This document shows positions 53,766 through 62,496 of a stretch of DNA of 64,000 bases, in pieces. The notes below the pieces were generated by a model that was not told the origin of the DNA, searched no databases, and saw only the letters and a list, made by a program, of their open reading frames with translations. The position numbers and the translations under genes were made by a program. Within the stretch, counting starts at the first letter, position 1; each line of letters starts with the position of its first letter. The stretch is from Chitinophaga caseinilytica (lineage in GTDB: Bacteria; Bacteroidota; Bacteroidia; Chitinophagales; Chitinophagaceae), in NCBI RefSeq assembly GCF_038396765.1, contig NZ_CP150096.1:3083001-3147000 (forward strand), read 5' to 3'.

Positions 53766-55568
53766 TTATTTCACGCGCACCAGCCGCACTTCCTGGAGGT
53801 TCATCACGCCCAGGCCGGGTTTGGTCAGTGGTTTGATCGTGATCGCGTTCACGCCCGCCGTTGCGAGGTTCACAGTACCGAGGTCCCAGTCGCGGTAAGC
53901 GCTCCAGTTATTGTCGGTACTTTTCACCACGCCGGTCAGGGTGGATTTTCCGGCCGTCACCGCGATTTTCGATCCGGCAGACTCGTCCGTGCAAGCCGCC
54001 CGGAGGATCACTTTGTACTTCCCGGGTTGCTTCACCCGGAGGTTCCACGTCGCCGTACCTGTCAGGGCCGTCCAGCTGTAAATGACCGGTTTGTCGCCCA
54101 CCGAAAGCCCTACGCCCGGCGTGAGGACCGCATCGCCGGTATGCAGGCGGTAACCGTTGTCGGCTTCCGGGAAAATCCCCATGGGAACGAGGGAAGTTCC
54201 CGTAACGTCCAATTCGATCACGGTGGTAAGCTCGTTCCGTTTTGTATGGGCGATATCGATGAAAATGCCCTGCTCGTTCACTTCCGTGCGCAGCGGCGTG
54301 CGTGCGGCGTCTGCCAGCACGAAGGCGCGTGGCGTACTGCCCGCGTCCGGGGCGATGGGCACGTGCAGCCGGTTGTTTTCCGGCCAATGGAAGATATGCA
54401 GGAAATATTTACCCGGTTTGGTGGTGATCCGCCCCCAGTTCACTTTGCCGACGCTGTTGGCGCGGGAGCCGTATATCGCTTCGCCGTTCATTTTCATCCA
54501 GCCGCCGATGCCCTGCATCAGTTCGATGCTTTTGGCGGGGATGGTGCCATCGCCCATGGGCCCCACGTTCAGGAGGTAATTCCCGCCTTTGGATACGATG
54601 TCGACGAGGTTCTGCACCAGTTCCTTATCGGTATGCCAGCGCTGATTGTTTTTGCTGTAGCCCCAGGTGCCGTTCATGGTCATGCACGATTCCCAGTCCA
54701 TGTTTTTATAGCCCGTTTCGGGGATGAACTGTTCCGGCGTCACGAGGTCGCCGTTGGCGCGGGTATAATCGCTGTTGTCGTCGAAATGGTACAGCCTGTT
54801 GTTCATGATGATGTTGGGATGGTGCTTCTTGACCATGTCTACCAGCGCGTTGGCGCCCCATTTCTCACCCTGGATCTCCTGCGAGCTGTAGTCCCACCAA
54901 ACCACGTCGATGGGCCCGTAATTGGAGAAAATCTCCTCGGCCTGCTGGTGCATGTAGGCCACATAGTTCGCGTTGTTGCGGGTATCGTTTTTTACACCGC
55001 CGGGCGTTGGCATGCCGTGCTCTACATAAGCGTCGGGATGGTGCCAGTCCAGCAGCGAAAAGTACACGCCCACGCGCAACCCCTGCTCGTGGAGGGCGTT
55101 CACGATTTCCCGCATGAGGTCGCGGCCGGTAACGTCTTTCCCATCGAACGTAGTGGTTTTACTGTCGTGCAGCGCAAAGCCTTCGTGGTGGCGGGTGGTG
55201 AAGATGACGTACCGGCAACCGGCTTCTTTGGCCGTTTTCGCCCATTCCCGCGCAAAACCGGGCTTTGGCCGGAACAGCGGCGTGAGCTGTTTTTCATAAA
55301 CCGCGGCCGGAACGTTGGCCATGTTTTGTATCCATTCCACGCATCCTTCGTAATCCTTTCCGTTCCATTCACCGGCGGCGGCGCTGTAGAGCCCCCAGTG
55401 CACGAACATCCCGAAGTGTGCGTCGCGGAACCAGCGCATGCGCGCGTCCCGGATCGCTTCCGGCTCTGCCGCATTGGCTTTCAGCCCGCCGCCCGCCTGT
55501 GCGAACGTTGCATATCCGGAAAGCAGCATCCCGCCGAGCAGGCACGTCTTCAAAAAGTTTTTTCCCAT
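53766..55568 (-). CDS. GH29 alpha-L-fucosidase
   Basis: 600 residues from the ATG at 55568, which gives a signal peptide (NFLKTCLLGGMLLSGYATFAQ); an ATG at 55595 is also possible. The GH29 TIM barrel shows HFGMFVHWGLYSAAAGEW, CRYVIFTTRHHEGFALHDS and GVYFSLLDWHH; the nucleophile is the Asp in IDVVWWDYSSQE. The C-terminal part has a galactose-binding-like beta-sandwich (WSAYRDWDLGTVNLATAGVN). Releases alpha-L-fucose from glycans in the periplasm or at the surface. Lies 47 bp after the SusD gene on the same strand; its terminator follows. Confidence 0.93.
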   Translation of the reverse strand: MGKNFLKTCLLGGMLLSGYATFAQAGGGLKANAAEPEAIRDARMRWFRDAHFGMFVHWGLYSAAAGEWNGKDYEGCVEWIQNMANVPAAVYEKQLTPLFRPKPGFAREWAKTAKEAGCRYVIFTTRHHEGFALHDSKTTTFDGKDVTGRDLMREIVNALHEQGLRVGVYFSLLDWHHPDAYVEHGMPTPGGVKNDTRNNANYVAYMHQQAEEIFSNYGPIDVVWWDYSSQEIQGEKWGANALVDMVKKHHPNIIMNNRLYHFDDNSDYTRANGDLVTPEQFIPETGYKNMDWESCMTMNGTWGYSKNNQRWHTDKELVQNLVDIVSKGGNYLLNVGPMGDGTIPAKSIELMQGIGGWMKMNGEAIYGSRANSVGKVNWGRITTKPGKYFLHIFHWPENNRLHVPIAPDAGSTPRAFVLADAARTPLRTEVNEQGIFIDIAHTKRNELTTVIELDVTGTSLVPMGIFPEADNGYRLHTGDAVLTPGVGLSVGDKPVIYSWTALTGTATWNLRVKQPGKYKVILRAACTDESAGSKIAVTAGKSTLTGVVKSTDNNWSAYRDWDLGTVNLATAGVNAITIKPLTKPGLGVMNLQEVRLVRVK

Positions 55569-55615
55569 CGTATTCGCTATGTAAGTCAATTTCATTACTG
55601 ATTGATAAAGTGCTG

Positions 55616-57229
55616 TTACCAGTTCGGGTTCTGCTCCATATTCGGGTTCGCGTTCAATTCTACCAGCGGGATCGGCCAAACGTAGTCCCGGGCCGCGTTG
55701 AACTTCCTTTGCTCGATGATGACAGCCTTGCCGGTAGCAGGGTCTATCGCGCCTTTGGCGGGCTCGTTCAGGACGATTTCCGCGGTTTTCCAGCGGCGGA
55801 TGTCGAACAGCCGCTGCCCTTCGAAAGCCAGTTCCACCTGTCTTTCCCGGCGCACCAGCTGCCGCAGGCTCGCCTGAGAATTGTACCGGCTCACGTCCAC
55901 ATCAGGCATTCCCGCGCGCGACCGTACCATATTGAGATAACGTACCACATCGGGGTTTTGCCAGTCGTTCATTTCCACGAGGCTTTCCACGTAACTGAGC
56001 AGCACTTCCGCATACCGGATGATCATGAAGTTGAGCGATCCTTCCCAGGGCGTTCCTGCATCCTGCGGGTCGAGGTATTTTTTGATCCAGAAACCGGTTT
56101 GGGTGGATTGGGTGAGGCCGATCTGGTCGGGGCTGCCTACTTTAAACGGCTCCAGTTTCCTGTTCACGAACGTTTCTCCGGGAAGGAGCACGCTGGCCGC
56201 TAAACGGGGATCGCGGTTGTTCTTGAACGCCGGGTCGGCCTGGTAGATAGCGATGCTGTCTGGCCCCAGTTCATTGATCGTTTTGCCCTGCAGCGTTTCG
56301 TATGTGTTCACGATCGCGGCGGTGGGGCTCGTTGTGGCCTGTCCGCTAAGGCTTTTGGGCCCGAACCGGAAAAACGCTTCCTTCTGCCCCCTTACGCGGA
56401 AAAATATCCTTTCCTTATTGATCATGCCGCTATAGGAAAAGAGGGAGGCATAGTTGCCGACAGCCGCGTCGGTGCTGTGATACAGCTCATATACGTTCAG
56501 GTCGATGACCTTTTTGGCGGCTTCCGCGCATTTGGCATAATCGCCGGCATTGAGGTACAGCATGGTTTGCAGGGCATAGCAGGTGCCTTTGCTCATGCGG
56601 TAGGCGTCGGCCTCGGAGTAGGTGGCTGGCAGACCGGCCGCGGCGGTATCAAGCTCCGCTGCGATGAAAGCGATCACTTCCTCGCGGGAGCTGCGCTTAG
56701 CGAACTGTTCGTTGGGCGACAGCGAATGGTTCACGATGGGGATGGGGCCGTAGAGCAGGAACAGGTCGAGGTGGTACCAGGCGCGGAGGGCGCGGGCTTC
56801 GCAGGCGTAGCGGTTTTTGCGGTTCGCATCTTCCACATAAGCGCGATTGTAGTTTTCGAGGAAACGGCTGGCTTTGCGGATGAAGAGGTAGTTGTTCTTG
56901 TAGATTTCGTGCACCGAGCTGGTCTGGCTGGTGGCCAGGCCTACGGGATAGGTTTGCCAATCGCCGTAATTCCCGCGGAATACCGCTTCGTCGGTAGTTC
57001 CGGCGAGGTGCATCCTGCAGTTCGCCATATAATCGTAATTGCCGAGGGAACCGGTGGGCAGGCCGGCGTAAATGCCGCCCAGGGCGCTTTGCAGATCGGT
57101 TTCCAGTTTCCACCATTTTTCGTCGGTAGTGGCGGTAGGGTTGTCGCGCACGAGGAAGTCCTTCTTGCAGGCGGCAAAGAAAGGAATGGCGAATAGTATC
57201 GATAACAGTATGATTGAATTCCTTTTCAT
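55616..57229 (-). CDS. SusD/RagB-family lipoprotein
   Basis: 537 residues with lipobox FFAACKK at about 17-23, the DNPTATTDEKWW start common to SusD proteins, helical TPR-like segments (CEARALRAWYHLDLFLLYGPI) and the C-terminal LVRRERQVELAFEGQRLFDIRRW. Partner of the SusC gene upstream (17-bp gap) and followed by GH29. The pairing suggests import of fucosylated oligosaccharide. Confidence 0.95.
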   Translation of the reverse strand: MKRNSIILLSILFAIPFFAACKKDFLVRDNPTATTDEKWWKLETDLQSALGGIYAGLPTGSLGNYDYMANCRMHLAGTTDEAVFRGNYGDWQTYPVGLATSQTSSVHEIYKNNYLFIRKASRFLENYNRAYVEDANRKNRYACEARALRAWYHLDLFLLYGPIPIVNHSLSPNEQFAKRSSREEVIAFIAAELDTAAAGLPATYSEADAYRMSKGTCYALQTMLYLNAGDYAKCAEAAKKVIDLNVYELYHSTDAAVGNYASLFSYSGMINKERIFFRVRGQKEAFFRFGPKSLSGQATTSPTAAIVNTYETLQGKTINELGPDSIAIYQADPAFKNNRDPRLAASVLLPGETFVNRKLEPFKVGSPDQIGLTQSTQTGFWIKKYLDPQDAGTPWEGSLNFMIIRYAEVLLSYVESLVEMNDWQNPDVVRYLNMVRSRAGMPDVDVSRYNSQASLRQLVRRERQVELAFEGQRLFDIRRWKTAEIVLNEPAKGAIDPATGKAVIIEQRKFNAARDYVWPIPLVELNANPNMEQNPNW

Positions 57230-57246
57230 GAATGGTAGTTTGTGGA

Positions 57247-60200
57247 TCAGAAAGTAACGTTCAGGCCGGCGGTGTACATTTTCATGACCGGGTAGGTAGA
57301 CTGGTCGCCCTTGCTTTCGGGGTCGCCGACTTCCCTTTTGCTGAAGGTGAACGGGTTCTGGGTATTCAGGTAAACGCGCACGCCTTTGATCCGGAGCGGC
57401 CCGGAAGTGGCCATGGGAATGTTATAACCGAGCTGCACGTATTTCACGCGGGCAAAGGCACCGTTAACGGCCCAGAAATCGGAAAATTTCTCATTGGGGC
57501 CGGGGGAGGGCAACAGCCGCGGGAAGCGGGCGCCGGGGTTTTCGGGCGTCCAGTAGTCCAGGTGCCAGGTCAGCGGCGTACCGCCTTCTCCGGCAGCGTT
57601 GAACGGAATGGCCATTCTGCCGTTGTAGAAGGAAACCACCTGCCCGATGCCGGTTACCATGGTCTCGAAATCGAAACGCTTCCATTTGAGGGAAACACTG
57701 GTGAACCAGGTGTTGTAGGGGGTCGAATTGCCGAGTTTCACTTTGTCGTTGTCATTGATGACGCCGTTACCGTCGGTATCGGCATACCGGATATCACCGG
57801 CAGCCTGCCCCTGGATGATGGGCACGCCTTTTTCGATGTCTCCCTGCTGGAGGAGCCCCATGCTTTTGAAACCGAAGTATTCGTACAGCAAGCCGCCTTT
57901 CTCGTTGATGGTGGTACCGTCGATCAGCGGTTTGGCCTGCGCCAGTTTCAGCAGGGTGGATTTGTTATGCGAATACCCCACGTTGAACGCGATATTGAGA
58001 TCTTTGGCGAGGTCTGCGTTGTAGGAGAACTTCACTTCCCATCCGGTATTCTTCATGCTGCCGATATTGACGGGCGCGCTGCTGATGCCGGAAGTGAGGC
58101 TGGGTTGGGGATAGAGGATGAGGTCGGTCGTTTTTTTGTTGTACCAGTCGAACGTTACGTCCAGCTTGTTTTTAAACAAACTGATGTCTGTACCGATGTC
58201 CAGGATGCCGATTTTCTCCCAGGTGATGTCCGGGTTGCCGAAAGTGGTTTCATTGCCGCTGCCGGCGTCGATGGTAGATTGGTACTTATAGGCGCCGATT
58301 TCGTTATTGCCCAGTTTGCCGTACGACGCGCGGATTTTGAATTGGTCGAGGAAGGTGAGGGATTGCATGAAATCCTCGTTGCCCACGTTCCATCCCGCGG
58401 CAATGGAGGGGAAATTGCCCCATTTTTTGCCCGGCGCGAAGAGCGACGAGCCATCCCGCCTGATGCCCGCTTCCAGCAGATATTTATCATTAAAGCTGTA
58501 ATTCGCCTTTCCGAAAACGGAGGTGAGCGTTTTTTCCGTCCACGCGTCGGAATTGTTCATTTCCTTCGAGTATCCGCCGATCACGTTCAGGCGGTGCTTC
58601 CCGAATGTTTTCGTGTAATCGAGGTTACCGCCGGTGTAGTAATAGCTGGAGCGGTTGCTGGGACTGGCGGATTTGATATCGGTGAAGTCGCGCCCTGTTT
58701 TCTGGTCGGTGAAATAATCGAAGAAAAGATAGGCGTCGCGGTTTTGCTTGTCGCTGCCGGAGGAAACGCGGTAGCTGAATTGTCCTTTCAGGAGCAATCC
58801 CGGCAGCAGTTCCCATTTGGGCCGGAGGTTGATGAGCACTTCGTCCCTGATCCGGTTGATGAGGCCGCCTCTTTCTGCATTGGCGACGGGGTTCCAGCTT
58901 TCGCCGTAGGTGCCGTAGTAAGTATATCCGGGCCTTTCCGGTTTATCGGGGAATTTGGACGCCAGGTTCGGGGGCGCCGTGTACACCCAGCTCAAAATGC
59001 CGCCGGTGCCGCGCCCCAGCGCGTAGGGCTCCTTCTGCTCGTCGCGCGAGGCGAAGAGGTCCATGAACACCACGATGTTCTTGCTGAGGTCTACGCTGGT
59101 GTTGGCCCTAACGTTCGCACGGTTGAACGAGGAATTATTGACCATGCCCTGCTGGCTGAGGTAGTTGGCCGTGAGTGCGAACCGCGCGGCGCTGTTGCCG
59201 CCCGATACGGAAATGGAATGCTGCTGGATGGAAGATTTCTTCCGAACGACCTCATCGCGCCAGCGCGTGTCCGGGTAGCGCACGGGGTCCGATTTGTCGG
59301 CCGTTTGCCGGATGGCGTCATCGGAATACAGCGGGTCGCCGCCGTTGTTTTTCAGGGCTTCGTTGGTCATGCGCATATAAGTGGCCGCATCCACGAAATC
59401 GGGGGTGAAGGTGGGCGTCTGGAAGCCTGCGTACCCGTTGTACTGGAGGCTGACCACGCCGGGCACGCCTCTTTTGGTGGTGATGAGGATCACGCCGTTG
59501 CCCGCCCTGGCGCCGTAAACGGACGCTGCTGCGGCGTCTTTGAGCACGGAAATGCTTTCGATGGTATTGGGGTCGAGCTTGTTCATGTCGAACGGAACGC
59601 CGTCTACCAGCACGAGCGGGTCTGAGCTGAGGAAGGTGCCTACACCGCGAATTTTAATAGCGGCGGCGTCGCCACCGGGCAGGCCGGAGCCCTGGGAAAC
59701 GTTGATACCGGTAACGCCGCCCTGCAGGGCCTGCGACAGCTGTGTGATGGGTTTATTGTTCAGGTTGGCCAGGTTTACCGTACCTACGGAGCTGGCCATG
59801 TGTTTTACTTTTTGTTCCGTGAACCCTGTTACCACGAGCTCGTTGAGGCTGCTCACGTTTTCCGCGAGGGAGATGGTGAGGTTGCGCTGGCCGGCGATAA
59901 CGGTGTGTTCCCGGGGTTTGTAGCCGATCATGGAGAAAACGAGCACTTCATTGGCGCTGGCTTTAATCTCGAAATAACCGTCGGGGTCGGCTATCATGCC
60001 GCGGGGCGTTCCTTTTACGGAAACGGTAGCGCCGGGGATGGGTTGCGGGGGCTCGGCCTGGTCGAGGATGCGGCCCCTTACCAGCACGGAATCCGCGGAT
60101 ATTTTAACCGGTTGCGCGCTGGGGAAGATAAGGATGTTGTTCCCTTTTTCCTTCCAGGCGTAGCGGCGCTGGAGCAGCAGGGCGTTCAGCACATCTTCCA

Positions 60201-60435
60201 GCGGCGTGTCGTGGAAGGAGGCGGTCACCAGTTGGTCGCCGTTCACCTGCGAAGCGTTGTAGGCGAAGCGCAGCGGGGTCGCTTTTTCTATCCGGCGCAA
60301 TACCTGCAGCAGGGGCTCGTTCCCGGCTTTAAGCGTGAGCTTGAGTTCTTTCAGCCGCTGGGCGGAAACGTTTTCCGCTTTTAACGTGGAAAAAGTGGCG
60401 GCGAATAGCGCGATGAGTAAGGTGGAGATCCGCAT
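57247..60435 (-). CDS. SusC-family TonB-dependent transporter with STN domain
   Basis: 1062 residues from the ATG at 60435, which yields a signal peptide (MRISTLLIALFAATFSTLKA); the upstream extension is spurious. An STN domain at about 28-105 (LKAGNEPLLQVLRRIEKATP, then YAWKEKGNNILIF) is followed by a regulatory-like domain (VRGRILDQAEPPQPIPGATV), a plug with SVYGARAGNGVILITTK and a barrel ending in LNVTF. The STN domain pairs it with the FecR protein upstream, so substrate binding should release the divergent sigma factor. Confidence 0.95.
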   Translation of the reverse strand: MRISTLLIALFAATFSTLKAENVSAQRLKELKLTLKAGNEPLLQVLRRIEKATPLRFAYNASQVNGDQLVTASFHDTPLEDVLNALLLQRRYAWKEKGNNILIFPSAQPVKISADSVLVRGRILDQAEPPQPIPGATVSVKGTPRGMIADPDGYFEIKASANEVLVFSMIGYKPREHTVIAGQRNLTISLAENVSSLNELVVTGFTEQKVKHMASSVGTVNLANLNNKPITQLSQALQGGVTGINVSQGSGLPGGDAAAIKIRGVGTFLSSDPLVLVDGVPFDMNKLDPNTIESISVLKDAAAASVYGARAGNGVILITTKRGVPGVVSLQYNGYAGFQTPTFTPDFVDAATYMRMTNEALKNNGGDPLYSDDAIRQTADKSDPVRYPDTRWRDEVVRKKSSIQQHSISVSGGNSAARFALTANYLSQQGMVNNSSFNRANVRANTSVDLSKNIVVFMDLFASRDEQKEPYALGRGTGGILSWVYTAPPNLASKFPDKPERPGYTYYGTYGESWNPVANAERGGLINRIRDEVLINLRPKWELLPGLLLKGQFSYRVSSGSDKQNRDAYLFFDYFTDQKTGRDFTDIKSASPSNRSSYYYTGGNLDYTKTFGKHRLNVIGGYSKEMNNSDAWTEKTLTSVFGKANYSFNDKYLLEAGIRRDGSSLFAPGKKWGNFPSIAAGWNVGNEDFMQSLTFLDQFKIRASYGKLGNNEIGAYKYQSTIDAGSGNETTFGNPDITWEKIGILDIGTDISLFKNKLDVTFDWYNKKTTDLILYPQPSLTSGISSAPVNIGSMKNTGWEVKFSYNADLAKDLNIAFNVGYSHNKSTLLKLAQAKPLIDGTTINEKGGLLYEYFGFKSMGLLQQGDIEKGVPIIQGQAAGDIRYADTDGNGVINDNDKVKLGNSTPYNTWFTSVSLKWKRFDFETMVTGIGQVVSFYNGRMAIPFNAAGEGGTPLTWHLDYWTPENPGARFPRLLPSPGPNEKFSDFWAVNGAFARVKYVQLGYNIPMATSGPLRIKGVRVYLNTQNPFTFSKREVGDPESKGDQSTYPVMKMYTAGLNVTF

Positions 60436-60654
60436 GAACGCTAAAAAATTTTGGTTGACAGCACAACGCAGCGGTGCCCGTGGCACAAAAGCTGCCCGTG
60501 CCATTTCATTTCCATGAAATTGCATAGATTTGTAAGGGTTTGTTTGTTACGCAAATAGAACTCGAATTCCGGCCGCCTTGTCTGACCACAGGGCGGCTTT
60601 CTCGTTCCGTTTAGTTTTTTCTCTTGTCGTGAATGTTGCTGGTGCCAGCGGTCG
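60436..60654. other. Spacer with hairpin between FecR and SusC
   Basis: About 220 bp. A 10-bp stem GCCGCCTTGT / ACAGGGCGGC lies at 60572-60597. On the minus strand it lacks a T-tract, so it could attenuate read-through rather than terminate. No gene found. The promoter used by the sigma factor for SusC should lie here. Confidence 0.4.
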
Positions 60655-61617
60655 TTAATCCCTGCTGAGCGTGATTCGTTTTTGTTGTTTGTTTACGTGG
60701 TAATTAATATTGTTCACATCACATATAATGCTGAGTAGTTCTTCCAGCGGCGCGCTCCTGTTGAAGCTGCCGGTAAATTGTTGCTGCAGGATGTTGTTGT
60801 CGGTCGTCTGAATCGTATATCCGTACCATTGCCCGAAGATGGCCATGATTTCTGCCAGTGATTGCTTGTCGAACTGCAATTCCCCGTTCTCCAGTTCCTC
60901 CAGTTGAGGGCGGCTTAATTTGAACCGCGACGCGTTGCCGTTCGCGGAAAGCAGCCGGTCGCCCGCGGCGAGGGTGCCCAGCACCTGGCGGTCTCTGCTC
61001 ACTCTTACCTTCCCTTCCAAAACCGTCACCGTCAAACTGTCCGTTCCCGGGAACGACACAATATGGAAAACGGTGCCCAGCACCTGGGTGGCCACGTTCC
61101 CCGTGATCACCACAAACGGAATGCTGGCGGCGGCTACGTCGAAACTGGCGTTCCCTTCCAGCGAAACTTCCCGCTGCTTCCCGGAAAACTTTTTCTCGAA
61201 ACGGATGGTACTGCCCGGTTGCAGGCTTACGACGGAACCGTCTGGCAACGCCGCCGTACGGGGCTTGTCGATCGCCACCCAAACCTCCATTTCTTTCGCC
61301 CGGGGCCGCAGGTAAAGGAACGCTGCGGCGCTGCCAACGAGCACCAGCACGGCCGCCGCCCATTTCCAATAGGGGCGGATGCGGGGTGTGAACACCTGCT
61401 CGTGCAGACTGTCCAACTGCCGGATACCGGCGATGCGCTCACCGATCGATTGCTTCAGTTCCTGCCGGACCTGTGCGGATTCCTCCGATTGTGCTTCCAG
61501 CCAATTTTCCGTTTGGTCGAAAGATGCGTACCAGTTTTCGACCCATCGTTGTTCGGCCGGTGTGGCTTCTCCGTTCAAATATTTTTCGATCAGGATCAAT
61601 AAATGATCATTATCCAT
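60655..61617 (-). CDS. FecR-family anti-sigma factor
   Basis: 320 residues: cytoplasmic N-terminus, one transmembrane helix at about 84-106 (WKWAAAVLVLVGSAAAFLYL), FecR domain (LPDGSVVSLQPGSTIRFEKKF, EVSLEGNASFDV, ATQVLGTVFHIVSF) and a DUF4974-like C-terminus (LAEIMAIFGQWYGYTI). Divergent from the sigma gene by 103 bp, unlike the first locus where the two are co-directional. Expected to sequester that sigma factor until the STN-bearing SusC signals. Confidence 0.95.
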   Translation of the reverse strand: MDNDHLLILIEKYLNGEATPAEQRWVENWYASFDQTENWLEAQSEESAQVRQELKQSIGERIAGIRQLDSLHEQVFTPRIRPYWKWAAAVLVLVGSAAAFLYLRPRAKEMEVWVAIDKPRTAALPDGSVVSLQPGSTIRFEKKFSGKQREVSLEGNASFDVAAASIPFVVITGNVATQVLGTVFHIVSFPGTDSLTVTVLEGKVRVSRDRQVLGTLAAGDRLLSANGNASRFKLSRPQLEELENGELQFDKQSLAEIMAIFGQWYGYTIQTTDNNILQQQFTGSFNRSAPLEELLSIICDVNNINYHVNKQQKRITLSRD

Positions 61618-61720
61618 GTAGGCGCTTTCTATACTTAACGATCCACAAAAGGCTTACCGCCACTCAAAAAACGGATAATCAAATTTCATCCACTTTATGT
61701 GAAAATAATATTACCGGCCC

Positions 61721-62344
61721 GTGCTGAATATGGTTACGTTTGCAGGAGACATACGCTTTATTATCAACCATACACCAACATATAACGAGGACGAGCTTTT
61801 CCGGATGCTGCTTGCGGGAAAGGAAGAAGCGTTCGACGCCATTTACGACCGGTATGCGCTGCCGTTGCTCAACGCGGCCTACAAGCGGCTTCAATCGAAA
61901 GAAGAAGCGAAAGAGGTGGTGCAGGAAGTTTTCATTGGTTTATTTCTGAAGAAAGACGCCATCAGGCATGCGGGGAATTTATCCGGCTACCTGTTTACCG
62001 CGCTGCGCAACAAGGTGCTCGACATTATCAAGACCGATTTGCTGCATGCGTCGCACCATCAGCAAATGCGATTGTTGCAATCGCCCCACACGGAAATCGA
62101 TCATCAGCTCGAGGAGAAGGAACTGGAAATAAGTATCCGCAAAGCGATCGCGCAATTGCCCGACAAATGCCGGGAAGCGTTTTTACTGAGCAGGTACGAG
62201 GGATTGTCGTACAAGGAGATCGCCGGGATATTGAAAGTATCCGTGAATACGGTGGAAAAGCACGTGGGCAAGGCGCTCCGGCTGCTGCGCTTGCAGTTGA
62301 ACGATACGGGGTTATTGCTGCTGTTGTTGCTCCTCTTCCGATAA
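61721..62344 (+). CDS. ECF RNA polymerase sigma factor
   Basis: Up to 207 residues. Region 2: LLAGKEEAFDAIYDRYALPL and VVQEVFIGLFLKKD; region 4: LPDKCREAFLLSRYEGLSYKEIAGILKVSVNTVEKHV. Start is uncertain: ATGs at 61721 and 61730 give about 20 residues before the conserved part, and a TACGTTTG (-7-like) lies inside this stretch at 61735-61742, so the true start may be downstream. The tail ends in a run of eight leucines. Divergent partner of the FecR gene. Confidence 0.92.
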   Translation: MLNMVTFAGDIRFIINHTPTYNEDELFRMLLAGKEEAFDAIYDRYALPLLNAAYKRLQSKEEAKEVVQEVFIGLFLKKDAIRHAGNLSGYLFTALRNKVLDIIKTDLLHASHHQQMRLLQSPHTEIDHQLEEKELEISIRKAIAQLPDKCREAFLLSRYEGLSYKEIAGILKVSVNTVEKHVGKALRLLRLQLNDTGLLLLLLLLFR

Positions 62345-62366
62345 CTTTTGCTGGCCCTGAAAAAAA

Positions 62367-62396
62367 GCTGCCAGGCCGAATTGTTGGCCTGGCAGC
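62367..62396 (-). terminator. Terminator of the GH43 gene
   Basis: An 11-bp perfect stem GCTGCCAGGCC / GGCCTGGCAGC with an 8-nt loop. On the minus strand it is followed by TTTTTTT, so it serves the GH43 transcript; it also lies 22 bp past the sigma gene's stop and may work both ways. Confidence 0.8.
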
Positions 62397-62496
62397 GGGA
62401 AATTTCATTTTCAATTGATGGTTAATTGTAATCCGGGTGCATCGCGGTCCCTGCTGGCGTGGCGTATACGTTGAAAACGGATATCGTGTTTGCAGA

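Noticed and set aside
57232..59625. An open plus-strand frame of 797 codons
   Set aside because: Antisense to a clear SusC gene and of shadow-like composition. The same applies to the 614-codon frame at 53757-55601 opposite GH29.
62344..62400. Hairpin considered as a small RNA or attenuator
   Set aside because: Perfect stem plus a T-tract on the minus strand explains it as a simple terminator of the GH43 gene.
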